Shown piece after piece: positions 51,013 to 63,580 of a DNA stretch of 64,000 nt. Within the stretch, counting starts at the first letter, position 1, and the number at the start of each line of letters is the position of its first letter. The notes beneath the pieces were generated by a model that was not told the origin of the DNA, did not search any database, and saw only the letters and a list, made by a program, of their open reading frames with translations. Position numbers and translations under genes: made by a program. Origin of the DNA: Diprion similis (lineage: Eukaryota > Arthropoda > Insecta > Hymenoptera > Diprionidae); NCBI RefSeq assembly GCF_021155765.1, contig NC_060106.1, forward strand, positions 21,106,031 to 21,170,030, written 5' to 3'.

Positions 51013-52166
51013 GAATTATCAAAGGGTTGGTTATCATGGGGATTGCCGCTTCGTACTTTGTACAATATATTTATAGATAAACTCGTGGTTCGTCCATCTA
51101 TATTGTAGGACGAACACTTGTATAGACTCTGGTTTGTAATTCCGCATCACCTTATTCTTGTACGTAAAATAATTCACCTCGATCACCACAGGATTCTTAT
51201 GTTATACAAGCGACACGCTCTAGTGCTATACCTTGCGATACATGTATACCTACAGGATTTGGGGTAACCCAGAACGAGGATGTGAAATAAAATTTCATAA
51301 AGAGCTAAGTGGATGATAGTCAGTCAACATCGGAAAGGTCAACTTATATATCGCCTCAAATAAATTCCTGTTTTGTGTTTGATTAATGCACGCGGAATTA
51401 CACAACGATCATGTTTATAACTCTAATCGAATAACAAACTGACGGGGTGGCTTTGGGTGAATAACAAACAGGAATAACAGATATGTGCAATATTCTCCTG
51501 TATTGGTACTCGTCTTCGATAGTCACATTAATGCTCAAGTAGTACTAAATATTAAATCATTGAAATATGCATATACAAATATATGTTACATATGCACATG
51601 AAGGTCATAATGCCATTGCTGTTACAATTGGATATAATATAGAAGAGACCGTTATAATTAATCACGTCGACACTGAAAATTATCACAACGCACGTTACCT
51701 AGATCCTTTAGAAACGAGTTGGTGAAATATAAAAGCAAACGTGTGTTGCGATGAAACCTGTCGTTTGTAAACCAACGGTAAGAACGCGCGAATCTATAAC
51801 TAATAAGGGGTGAATCGTTACCACGGAAACAAGCCAGCCGTGGTTACTGTATTGACGTCGCATTAGTAATATAGTCTAAAGTCGAATTACCCACATGAAA
51901 ATAAACTTTGAACAGAAGCAATCAAAAAATTGGGAAATGTTAACATTTGCATAATAAGATTGGAACAGAAATGTTAAGAATAATAAAACAATTGAATATG
52001 TCTATAATTCGTGCAGTGAATACAGTTTAATGCCGTTCCATTACAAATAATGTCGCAACTTGTTCGCAATAAGTTTATGAGACAAAATATAAATTGCCAT
52101 TGAAGTCTCCTCGACACCGAGGGATGCAATAAAAAATAAATTAAGCTTAACCGGTGGAAAATAAAG
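51013..52166. other. NRF-6 3' end and intergenic DNA before DNAI2
   Basis: Contains the poly-A signal AATAAA at 51286-51291. Otherwise AT-rich with no gene seen. The promoter of DNAI2 must lie here, but no TATA box stands out. Confidence 0.55.
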
Positions 52167-54771
52167 ATGGAGACGCAATATGTGTACACAAAGAGTCGGG
52201 CCCAATTTGGACGCTGGTGTTCGTTTTCTGACAGCAGTCCTGAAACGATGGTCAATATTCAGTCGGAACCATCCCTCATGCACAATTTCATCAGAAAAGA
52301 TCCTGTCACACAGGGCACGCAATGCAGCAAGATATTTGCCCAGCACGAGGTAAGCAAAAATTCTCTGCCGCACCTTCACCTTCGTTATTGTGCGCCATTA
52401 ATTAGGGCGACGGGTTTTTTCACAAACATCGTCCGCTATTTCATCAGGTGAACACGACAACGGCAACGTACAAGGAGGGCGGTATGCATCACGTCGAAGG
52501 TGGATGGCCAAAGGATGTGAACACTCACGATTTGGAACAGACGGTTCGTTACAGACGTAAAATAGAGAAGGACGAACTGTACATTCACACCATGCTACAG
52601 CTTTTACCGGTGAGGGACGAGATGAAATTCGCAATTGTTATTGGTGGTCCCACGTATAATTGTCATTCTCTTCTCAGCAATTACTCCCTCTTTTTTCCTA
52701 GCCTATGGAACATTACATCCTGCAGAATAACGTTTGCGACATATACGAGCAGTATTTTCACGACACGGAGCCAGCCCCGTTGGTTCAAAAGACTTTCTCG
52801 AGAACGGTCAATGTCTACAGAGATCCTCTACCCATAAAACGCTCGATTACCCACATGTCCTGGTCCCCTGATCAGGGAACAAGACTCGCTATAAGTTATT
52901 GTGACACGGATTTCAAGAGGACCATGAATTCCAGCCCATATTCTTACATTTGGGACGTAGGTGAGCGAGTGGCTTTCGGTTTCTTGCGAAATACCCTCGC
53001 GTAGTTCCTGGCGATGATGGTACTGGCAAGCAACGAACTCTGAATATCGTTTTATAGAAAATCCGAACAATCCATTTATGGCGCTGAAACCCTTCTGCCC
53101 AAACCTGACCATGGAATACAACCCAAAAGACAGCAACGCGCTGGTTAGCGGCATGACGTCCGGGCAAGTGGCGTCTTGGGACATTCGACGGGGTTCAGAG
53201 CCAGCCGAGACCAGCTTGGTTGAACACAGTCACCGAGAGCCGTGCAGTAAAGTTTTATGGATCAATTCAAAGACGGGAACAGAGTTTTTCAGCGCCTCTA
53301 ACGACGGACAAGTATGAAAATAATTACTGAGTGAATCAGACGATAATCGAGTATCTTTCATCTTCAGATAAAATGGTGGGATACCAGGAAATTACAAAGT
53401 CCGACCGAGAATTTGGTTATTGATTTGCTGAAGCCGGAAGAACAGGATGTTGGCAGGGCGACAGGCATTTCAGCCCTGCAGTTTGAAGCGTCGATGGGTA
53501 CAAGGTTCATGTGTGGTTTGGAAAACGGTACTTAAATTTCCTAATTGGAGAATATTTGTATGATGACTGTACTTAACAATCTCGTGTAATGTTGTGGGCA
53601 CTGAATTGAAGGGTTGGTGATATCCGGAAACCGTAAGGGAAAAACACCCGGAGAGAAAATGGCGACTAGATTCAAAGCCCAGTACGGACCGGTAATAAGC
53701 GTTGAACGTAATCCAACTTTTGTGAAGAATTTTTTGACCGTTGGAGATTGGACGGCGAGAATTTGGTCCGAGGATTGTCGAGAATCGTGTATCGCGTGGA
53801 CACCGTGAGTAAAAGTATTAGATCGCGTTATATCGTTCACAGACCATGAAGATCGTATATTTTTATTTCCCACAATAGAGGCCATAGAGATTTGTTGACT
53901 AGCGGTGCTTGGAGCGCAACTCGGTTTTCCGTATTTTTCCTAACCAAAATGGACGGTACTTTGGATGTGTGGGACATACTTGTGCAGCAGGATTCACCTG
54001 TTCTCAGCGTTAAGGTGAATATGAACAAGTAGATAAAATTTTCCCCATAACCCTGAGTCAGTGAGTCGCTCGTAGATTTATTGTGAACTTTGAAATTGAT
54101 CAGTCGAGGGCGGTTTTTCCTTTTTTATTCACAATATTCACTCTGCGGGTGTGAAAGGTTTGCGACGAGGCTCTGACTTGCATCAGGCCTCACGTAGAAG
54201 GCAATCTCGCTGCCGTAGCCAGCAGAAACGGAACAGCGTACCTGGTCGAGTTTTCCGAGGCTCTGACGATTAATCAGAAAAACGACAAGCTTCTATTGAC
54301 TGCGGTAAGCAGCCCTGCCGTTGATTAAGCATGTGCCGTCTGCTTTCAAGCCTGTCGGGACGTTGTTGATTTGAAACTGATTTTTCAGCTACTAGAAAGA
54401 GAAACGCGAAGAGAAAAGGTAATCGAGGCTAAGAACAGGGAGACGCGTTTGAAACTAAAGACCGGGCGGCTGGAAGCGGAAACTGAGGCGCAAGAAAGTT
54501 TGAACGCAAAGCTGGATGCGAGCAAAGCAATAGAGAGTCAAAAAGCAACGGAGGCAGATCCACTTATAATTCAGTGCGAGCTGGATTATCAGCAAGCCGT
54601 TGATGCGGTAACGTCAAATTTTTTTTTTTTTTCGTTCATAATGCACAAAACGGGCAAAAATTCCTGATTACGATTGTCATTCTTTTATAGGAAATAGTAC
54701 GGCAAACTTCGATGGAAAATTCTGAAGTGAATAATAATACGGTACAAAATGGACAGCCTGCAACTCATTGA
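52167..54771 (+). CDS. Axonemal dynein intermediate chain 2 (10 exons, 597 aa)
   Basis: WD-repeat intermediate chain of the outer dynein arm, which powers beating of cilia and flagella; in insects it is needed in sperm and chordotonal neurons. Exons: 52167-52349, 52448-52609, 52702-52960, 53058-53311, 53368-53527, 53612-53804, 53879-54014, 54158-54304, 54389-54607, 54691-54771; phases match. The N-terminus, [16 protein letters not shown], and [11 protein letters not shown] (residues ~71-82) follow the vertebrate DNAI2 pattern. WD repeats span about 165-490, with the near-invariant [17 protein letters not shown] around 385-400 and [11 protein letters not shown] after it. Residues 499-571 are a highly charged coiled-coil-like segment beginning [15 protein letters not shown]. 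The 597 aa compares with about 605 in human. The gene ends about 1 kb before a large satellite array. Confidence 0.95.
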
Positions 54772-55806
54772 GGTTGATTTATCGCAGTGATGTCGGTTGA
54801 AAACTTTCATTTTATAATCAAATGCCACAATCATTGAAATGAAATAATAATTACTAAAATTCGTTCGTATGCCGGGCTGCCTGTGGCAAGGGGTGAGGCA
54901 ATATTCTTCGCTGTATTAACATTGTGTAATCATAAGAATAATTAAGGTTATTTTCTTAACACTCGTATTCTCGGAGAGCTACACATAGAGCTTATAGACT
55001 GCAAGCTGTATGAAATATGCTGCGAGCATGTGACGTATCAAGAGTTACACCCAAAAAACGTAAGATTTCGTTCGTAATTTATCTGCTGTTGGTCCTATGC
55101 TATGTGTGATGTCTGCGAGCAACGCATGAGAAGTAATAACCAAAACTCAAGGAAATTTCTGAGAATTTTTCCGTCTGTTGGTCTAATGCTGTTCTAGATG
55201 TTTTCTTCGCATTTATGAGGATCCGATGAGTCTAAGAAGAATCGTACAGATCGAATATAGATCGAAAAATTCCTGGGTTGAGAAGTCGCAAAAAAAGCAA
55301 AGCTAACAAAATCGAATGATGGATCTAGAGGTACAGCCAGAATGCATGAAAATTGCACAAAGTTTTTGAAAAGGTGAAAGAATAGAATCGATAACTTATA
55401 GGAATTGAGTTTCACCGGTTTATTTTATGTATCTTATCCTAGTACAAGTGTTTAAGTGTTAGTGTGTAGTAATAGCAGAAGTTACCAAGGTATATAAGTG
55501 TGAGAGACAATGAGAAATGCAGAAGAATGTTTAAGATTAGATGAAGAATCGAATGATTATAGGTAGAGATTGCTGTGCAATATACATCGAATAAATAAAA
55601 ATGTATGAAATACTATATCGAATAGTTATAATCGTTGTTCTGGAATGTAGCTTGAGTGTTGGACTGCGTACACGTGCAAGACGGTTCTGCAAAAGGGTGA
55701 TATGATGTACAATATTGTATTCTGTGTTTTATGTATCCTGTAATAAAAAAAAATGTGATAGATTTTTTGACAATAGGAAAAAACCTGATTTTCGACTCAG
55801 AAAAAA
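54772..55806. other. Transition from DNAI2 to satellite
   Basis: Unique AT-rich DNA following the DNAI2 stop, then two decayed satellite pieces (55013-55330), then about 470 bp without clear satellite identity before the regular array. No gene was seen. Confidence 0.6.
55013..55330 (+). repeat. Two decayed satellite monomer fragments outside the array
   Basis: CTGCGAGCA-GTTACA-CCAAAAAAC-CTGCTGTTGGTCC-type order appears at 55019-55098. A second piece starts with CTGCGAGCAACGC at 55109 and continues with CTGTTGGTC, a diverged GTCTAGAAAG-like part, GAGAAGTCGC and AAGCAAAGCTAAC up to about 55310. The order and spacing of landmarks follow the 311 bp monomer, but with many substitutions and deletions. 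Confidence 0.7.
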
Positions 55807-56116
55807 GTAAGGCTAACCCCTTTGGATTTTTAGCAAAAATTTCGACTTGTTCAAAAAGTGCTGCAATCAGTTCTGGAGGGCACTATTCCGACGTATTTTT
55901 GCGAGAGAAGGCGATTGAGCGCAGTCCCAATACGCTGCGAGCAACGCCTGAAAAGTTACAGCCAAAAAACTGCAGATTTTCGTCGTCATTTCTCTGCTGT
56001 TGGTCCCACGTTATTTTTCACCTCTTTTCTGAGTTCCTGGGGGTCGAATTAGTCTGGAAAGAGTCATAGAATCGATTTCAAGCCGAGAAATTTTCAGCTC
56101 AAAAATTCACCAAAAA

Positions 56117-59100
56117 GTAAGGCTAACCCCTTTGGATTTTTGGCGGAAATTTCGACGTCATCGAAAAGTGCTGCAATTAATTCTGTAAGGCACTATTCCG
56201 ACGTATTTTTGCGAGAGAAATCGATTGAGCGCAGTCCCAATACGCTGCGAGCAACGCCTGAAAAGTTACAGCCAAAAAACTGCAGATTTTCGTCGTCATT
56301 TCTCTGCTGTTGGTCCCACGTTATTTTCTACCTCTTTTCTGAGTTCCTGGGGGTCGAATTAGTCTAGAAAGGGTCATACGATTCGATTCCAAGCCGAGAA
56401 ATTTTCAGCTCAAAAATTCACCAAAAAGTAAGGCTAACCCCTTTGGATTTTTGGCGGAAATTTCGACGTCATCGAAAAGTGCTGCAATTAATTCTGTCAG
56501 GCACTATTCCGACGTATTTTTGCGAGAAAAATCGATTAAGCGCAGTCCCAATACGCTGCGAGCAACGCCTGAAAAGTTACAGCCAAAAAACTGCAGATTT
56601 TCGTCGTCATTTCTCTGCTGTTGGTCCCACGTTATTTTTCACCTCTTTTCTGAGTTCCTGGGGGTCGAATTAGTCTAGAAAGAGTCATACGATTCGATTC
56701 CAAGCCGAGAAATTTTCAGCTCAAAAATTCACCAAAAAGTAAGGCTAACCCCTTTGGATTTTTGGCGGAAATTTCGACGTCATCGAAAAGTGCTGCAATT
56801 AATTCTGTGGGGCACTATTCCGACGTATTTTTGCGAGAGAAATCGATTAAGCGCAGTCCCAATACGCTGCGAGCAACGCCTGAGAAGTTACAGCCAAAAA
56901 ACTAAAGATTTTCGTCGTCATTTCTCTGCTGTTGGTCCCACGTTATTTTTCACCTCTTTTCTGAGTTCCTAGGGGTCGAATTAGTCTAGAAAGGGTCATA
57001 CGAATCAATTTCAAGCCGAGAAATTTGCAGCTCAAAAATTCACCAAAAAGTGAGGCTAACCCCTTTAGATTTTCGGCAGAAATTTCGACGTCATCGAAAA
57101 GTGCTGCAATTAATTCTGTAAGGCACTATTCCGACGTATTTTTGCGAGAGAAATCGATTCAGCGCAGTCCCAATACGCTGCGAGCAACGCCTGAAAAGTT
57201 ACAGCCAAAAAACTGCAGATTTTCGTCGTCATTTCTCTGCTGTTGGTCCCACGTTATTTTTCACCTCTTTTCTGAGTTCCTGGGGGTCGAATTAGTCTAG
57301 AAAGAGTCATACGATTCGATTCCAAGCCGAGAAATTTTCAGCTCAAAAATTCACCAAAAAGTAAGGCTAACCCCTTTGGATTTTTGGCGGAAATTTCGAC
57401 GTCATCGAAAAGTGCTGCAATTAATTCTGTGGGGCACTATTCCGACGTATTTTTGCGAGAGAAATCGATTAAGCGCAGTCCCAATACGCTGCGAGCAACG
57501 CCTGAGAAGTTACAGCCAAAAAACTAAAGATTTTCGTCGTCATTTCTCTGCTGTTGGTCCCACGTTATTTTTCACCTCTTTTCTGAGTTCCTAGGGGTCG
57601 AATTAGTCTAGAAAGGGTCATACGAATCAATTTCAAGCCGAGAAATTTGCAGCTCAAAAATTCACCAAAAAGTGAGGCTAACCCCTTTAGATTTTCTGCA
57701 GAAATTTCGACGTCATCGAAAAGTGCTGCAATTAATTCTGTAAGGCACTATTCCGACGTATTTTTGCGAGAGAAATCGATTCAGCGCAGTCCCAATACGC
57801 TGCGAGCAACGCCTAAAAAGTTACAGCCAAAAAACTGCAGATTTTCGTCGTCATTTCTCTGCTGTTGGTCCCACGTTATTTTTCACCTCTTTTCTGAGTT
57901 CCTGGGGGTCGAATTAGTCTAGTAACGGTCATACGATTCGATTCCAAGCCGAGAAATTTTCAGCTCAAAAATTCACCAAAAAGTAAGGCTAACCCCTTTG
58001 GATTTTTGGCGGAAATTTCGACGTCATCGAAAAGTGCTGCAATCAATTCTATAAGGCACTATTCCGACGTATTTTTGCGAGAGAAATCGATTGAGCGCAG
58101 TCCCAATACGCTGCGAGCAACGCCTGAAAAGTTACAGCCAAAAAACTGCAGATTTTCGTCGTCATTTCTCTGCTGTTGGTCCCACGTTATTTTCTACCTC
58201 TTTTCTGAGTTCCTGGGGGTCGGATTAGTCTAGAAAGGGTCATACGATTCGATTCCAAGCCGAGAAATTTTCAGCTCAAAAATTCACCAAAAAGTAAGGC
58301 TAACCCCTTTGGATTTTTGGCGGAAATTTCGACGTCATCGAAAAGTGCTGCAATCAATTCTATAAGGCACCATTCCGACGTATTTTTGCGAGAGAAATCG
58401 ATTAAGCGCAGTCCCAATACGCTGCGAGCAACGCCTGAAAAGTTACAGCCAAAAAACTGCAGATTTTCGTCGTCATTTCTCTGCTGTTGGTCCCACGTTA
58501 TTTTTCACCTCTTTTCTGAGTTCCTGGGGGTCGAATTAGTCTAGAAAGGGTCATACGATTCGATTCCAAGCCGAGAAATTGTCAGCTCAAAAATTCACCA
58601 AAAAGTAAGGCTAACCCCTTTGGATTTTTGGCGGAAATTTCGACGTCATCGAAAAGTGCTGCAATTAATTCTGTAAGGCACTATTCCGACGTATTTTTGC
58701 GAGAGAAATCGATTGAGCGCAGTCCCAATACGCTGCGAGCAACGCCTGAAAAGTTACAGCCAAAAAACTGCAGATTTTCGTCGTCATTTCTCTGCTGTTG
58801 GTCCCACGTTATTTTTCACCTCTTTTCTGAGTTCCTGGGGGTCGAATTAGTCTAGAAAGGGTCATACGATTCGATTCCAAGCCGAGAAATTTTCAGCTCA
58901 AAAATTCACCAAAAAGTAAGGCTAACCCCTTTGAATTTTTGGCGGAAATTTCGACGTCATCGAAAAGTGCTGCAATCAATTCTATAAGGCACCATTCCGA
59001 CGTATTTTTGAGAGAGAAATCGATTAAGCGCAGTCCCAATACGCTGCGAGCAACGCCTGAAAAGTTACAGCCAAAAAACTGCAGATTTCCGTCGTCATTT

Positions 59101-59226
59101 CTCTGCTGTTGGTCCCACGTTATTTTTCACCTCTTTTCTGAGTTCCTGGGGGTCGAATTAGTCTAGAAAGGGTCATACGATTCGATTCCAAGCCGAGAAA
59201 TTTTCAGCTCAAAAATTCACCAAAAA
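56117..59226 (+). repeat. Higher-order satellite block 1 (10 monomers, 3110 bp)
   Basis: Monomers 2-11 of the array. Diagnostic variants in order: CTGTAAGG/TTCTACC, CTGTCAGG with GAGAAAAATC, CTGTGGGG with AACTAAAG, AGATTTTCGGCAG with GATTCAGCG, then a repeat of those last two, then CTATAAGGCACTATT with GTCGGATT, CTATAAGGCACCATT with AATTGTCAG, CTGTAAGG, and CACCATT with TTTGAGAGAG. It is the same series as block 2 with one additional dimer. Confidence 0.8.
56739..57982 (+). repeat. Satellite dimer duplicated in tandem (2 x 622 bp)
   Basis: Monomers at 56739 and 57361 share CTGTGGGG, AACTAAAG and CCTAGGGG. Monomers at 57050 and 57672 share GTGAGGC, a TTTAGA variant and GATTCAGCG. The pair therefore repeats at 622 bp. 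The second dimer has since gained TAGTAACGG and CCTAAAAAG. Confidence 0.8.
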
Positions 59227-61714
59227 GTAAGGCTAACCCCTTTGGATTTTTGGCGGAAATTTCGACGTCATCGAAAAGTGCTGCAATTAATTCTGTAAGG
59301 CACTATTCCGACGTATTTTTGCGAGAGAAATCGATTGAGCGCAGTCCCAATACGCTGCGAGCAACGCCTGAAAAGTTACAGCCAAAAAACTGCAGATTTT
59401 CGTCGTCATTTCTCTGCTGTTGGTCCCACGTTATTTTCTACCTCTTTTCTGAGTTCCTGGGGGTCGAATTAGTCTAGAAAGGGTCATACGATTCGATTCC
59501 AAGCCGAGAAATTTTCAGCTCAAAAATTCACCAAAAAGTAAGGCTAACCCCTTTGGATTTTTGGCGGAAATTTCGACGTCATCGAAAAGTGCTGCAATTA
59601 ATTCTGTCAGGCACTATTCCGACGTATTTTTGCGAGAAAAATCGATTAAGCGCAGTCCCAATACGCTGCGAGCAACGCCTGAAAAGTTACAGCCAAAAAA
59701 CTGCAGATTTTCGTCGTCATTTCTCTGCTGTTGGTCCCACGTTATTTTTCACCTCTTTTCTGAGTTCCTGGGGGTCGAATTAGTCTAGAAAGGGTCATAC
59801 GATTCGATTCCAAGCCGAGAAATTTTCAGCTCAAAAATTCACCAAAAAGTAAGGCTAACCCCTTTGGATTTTTGGCGGAAATTTCGACGTCATCGAAAAG
59901 TGCTGCAATTAATTCTGTGGGGCACTATTCCGACGTATTTTTGCGAGAGAAATCGATTAAGCGCAGTCCCAATACGCTGCGAGCAACGCCTGAGAAGTTA
60001 CAGCCAAAAAACTAAAGATTTTCGTCGTCATTTCTCTGCTGTTGGTCCCACGTTATTTTTCACCTCTTTTCTGAGTTCCTAGGGGTCGAATTAGTCTAGA
60101 AAGGGTCATACGAATCAATTTCAAGCCGAGAAATTTGCAGCTCAAAAATTCACCAAAAAGTGAGGCTAACCCCTTTAGATTTTCGGCAGAAATTTCGACG
60201 TCATCGAAAAGTGCTGCAATTAATTCTGTAAGGCACTATTCCGACGTATTTTTGCGAGAGAAATCGATTCAGCGCAGTCCCAATACGCTGCGAGCAACGC
60301 CTAAAAAGTTACAGCCAAAAAACTGCAGATTTTCGTCGTCATTTCTCTGCTGTTGGTCCCACGTTATTTTTCACCTCTTTTCTGAGTTCCTGGGGGTCGA
60401 ATTAGTCTAGTAACGGTCATACGATTCGATTCCAAGCCGAGAAATTTTCAGCTCAAAAATTCACCAAAAAGTAAGGCTAACCCCTTTGGATTTTTGGCGG
60501 AAATTTCGACGTCATCGAAAAGTGCTGCAATCAATTCTATAAGGCACTATTCCGACGTATTTTTGCGAGAGAAATCGATTGAGCGCAGTCCCAATACGCT
60601 GCGAGCAACGCCTGAAAAGTTACAGCCAAAAAACTGCAGATTTTCGTCGTCATTTCTCTGCTGTTGGTCCCACGTTATTTTCTACCTCTTTTCTGAGTTC
60701 CTGGGGGTCGGATTAGTCTAGAAAGGGTCATACGATTCGATTCCAAGCCGAGAAATTTTCAGCTCAAAAATTCACCAAAAAGTAAGGCTAACCCCTTTGG
60801 ATTTTTGGCGGAAATTTCGACGTCATCGAAAAGTGCTGCAATCAATTCTATAAGGCACCATTCCGACGTATTTTTGCGAGAGAAATCGATTAAGCGCAGT
60901 CCCAATACGCTGCGAGCAACGCCTGAAAAGTTACAGCCAAAAAACTGCAGATTTTCGTCGTCATTTCTCTGCTGTTGGTCCCACGTTATTTTTCACCTCT
61001 TTTCTGAGTTCCTGGGGGTCGAATTAGTCTAGAAAGGGTCATACGATTCGATTCCAAGCCGAGAAATTGTCAGCTCAAAAATTCACCAAAAAGTAAGGCT
61101 AACCCCTTTGGATTTTTGGCGGAAATTTCGACGTTATCGTAAAGTGCTGCAATTAATTCTGTAAGGCACTATTCCGACGTATTTTTGCGAGAGAAATCGA
61201 TTGAGCGCAGTCCCAATACGCTGCGAGCGACGCCTGAAAAGTTACAGCCAAAAAACTGCAGATTTTCGTCGTCATTTCTCTGCTGTTGGTCCCACGTTAT
61301 TTTTCACCTTTTTTCTGAGTTCCTGGGGGTCGAATTAGTCTGGTGACGGTCATACGATTTGATTCCAAGCCGAGAAATTTTCAGCTCAAAAATTCACCAA
61401 AAAGTAAGGCTAACCCCTTTGAATTTTTGGCGGAAATTTCGGCGTCATCGAAAAGTGCTGCAATCAATTCTATAAGGCACCATTCCGACGTATTTTTGAG
61501 AGAGAAATCGATTAAGCGCAGTCCCAATACGCTGCGAGCAACGCCTGAAAAGTTACAGCCAAAAAACTGCAGATTTCCGTCGTCATTTCTCTGCTGTTGG
61601 TCCCACGTTATTTTTCACCTCTTTTCTGAGTTCCTGGGGGTCGAATTAGTCTAGAAAGGGTCATACGATTCGATTCCAAGCCGAGAAATTTTCAGCTCAA
61701 AAATTCACCAAAAA
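59227..61714 (+). repeat. Higher-order satellite block 2 (8 monomers, 2488 bp)
   Basis: Monomers 12-19. Those at 59849, 60160, 60471 and 60782 match the ones at 57361, 57672, 57983 and 58294, all at a 2488 bp offset, including private variants TAGTAACGG, GTCGGATT and AATTGTCAG. Those at 59227 and 59538 match 56117 and 56428 at 3110 bp. The block is thus a copy of block 1 lacking one dimer. Confidence 0.8.
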
Positions 61715-63580
61715 GTAAGGCTAACCCCTTTGGATTTTTGGCGGAAATTTCGACGTCATCGAAAAGTGCTGCAATTAATTCTGTCAGGCACTATTCCGAC
61801 GTATTTTTGCGAGAGAAATCGATTAAGCGCAGTCCCAATACGCTGCGAGCAACGCCTGAAAAGTTACAGCCAAAAAACTGCAGATTTGCGTCGTCATTTC
61901 TCTGCTGTTGGTCCCACGTTATTTTTCACCTCTTTTCTGAGTTCCTGGGGGTCGAATTAGTCTAGAAAGAGTCATACGATTCGATTCCAGGCCGAGAAAT
62001 TTTCAGCTCAAAATTTCACCGAAAAGTAAGGCTAACCCCTTTGGATTTTTGGCGGAAATTTCGACGTTATCGTAAAGTGCTGCAATTAATTCTGTAAGGC
62101 ACTATTCCGACGTATTTTTGCGAGAGAAATCGATTGAGCGCAGTCCCAATACGCTGCGAGCAACGCCTGAAAAGTTACAGCCAAAAAACTGCAGATTTTC
62201 GTCGTCATTTCTCTGCTGTTGGTCCCACGTTATTTTTCACCTTTTTTCTGAGTTCCTGGGGGTCGAATTAGTCTAGTGACGGTCATACGATTTGATTCCA
62301 AGCCGAGAAATTTTCAGCTCAAAAATTCACCAAAAAGTAAGGCTAACCCCTTTGGATTTTTGGCGGAAATTTCGACGTCATCGAAAAGTGCTGCAATCAA
62401 TTCTATAAGGCACCATTCCGACGTATTTTTGAGAGAGAAATCGATTAAGCGCAGTCCCAATACGCTGCGAGCAACGCCTGAAAAGTTACAGCCAAAAAAC
62501 TGCAGATTTCCGTCGTCATTTCTCTGCTGTTGGTCCCACGTTATTTTTCACCTCTTTTCTGAGTTCCTGGGGGTCGAATTAGTCTAGAAAGGGTCATACG
62601 ATTCGATTCCAAGCCGAGAAATTTTCAGCTCAAAAATTCACCAAAAAGTAAGGCTAACCCCTTTGGATTTTTGGCGGAAATTTCGACGTCATCGAAAAGT
62701 GCTGCAATTAATTCTGTCAGGCACTATTCCGACGTATTTTTGCGAGAGAAATCGATTAAGCGCAGTCCCAATACGCTGCGAGCAACGCCTGAAAAGTTAC
62801 AGCCAAAAAACTGCAGATTTGCGTCGTCATTTCTCTGCTGTTGGTCCCACGTTATTTTTCACCTCTTTTCTGAGTTCCTGGGGGTCGAATTAGTCTAGAA
62901 AGAGTCATACGATTCGATTCCAGGCCGAGAAATTTTCAGCTCAAAATTTCACCAAAAAGTAAGGCTAACCCCTTTGGATTTTTGGCGGAAATTTCGACGT
63001 TATCGTGAAGTGCTGCAATTAATTCTGTAAGGCACTATTCCGACGTATTTTTGCGAGAGAAATCGATTGAGCGCAGTCCCAATACGCTGCGAGCGACGCC
63101 TGAAAAGTTACAGCCAAAAAACTGCAGATTTTCGTCGTCATTTCTCTGCTGTTGGTCCCACGTTATTTTTCACCTTTTTTCTGAGTTCCTGGGGGTCGAA
63201 TTAGTCTAGTGACGGTCATACGATTTGATTCCAAGCCGAGAAATTTTCAGCTCAAAAATTCACCAAAAAGTAAGGCTAACCCCTTTGGATTTTTGGCGGA
63301 AATTTCGACGTCATCGAAAAGTGCTGCAATCAATTCTATAAGGCACCATTCCGACGTATTTTTGAGAGAGAAATCGATTAAGCGCAGTCCCAATACGCTG
63401 CGAGCAACGCCTGAAAAGTTACAGCCAAAAACCTGCAGATTTCCGTCGTCATTTCTCTGCTGTTGGTCCCACGTTATTTTTCACCTCTTTTCTGAGTTCC
63501 TGGGGGTCGAATCAGTCTAGAAAGGGTCATACGATTCGATTCCAAGCCGAGAAATTTTCAGCTCAAAAATTCACCAAAAA
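61093..63580 (+). repeat. Satellite trimer higher-order repeat (933 bp period)
   Basis: Monomers at 61093, 62026 and 62959 share GACGTTATCG, CACCTTTTTTCTG and GTGACGG. Those at 61404, 62337 and 63270 share TTTGAGAGAG and GATTTCCGTCG. Those at 61715 and 62648 share GATTTGCGTCG and CAGGCCGAG. The period is therefore three monomers, with about 2.7 turns before a different monomer at 63581. Confidence 0.85.

Noticed and set aside
56388-56406. CENP-B-box-like string in the satellite (ATTCGATTCCAAGCCGAG)
   Set aside because: It needs a one-base insertion and two further mismatches in the essential positions, which is too weak to call a CENP-B box.
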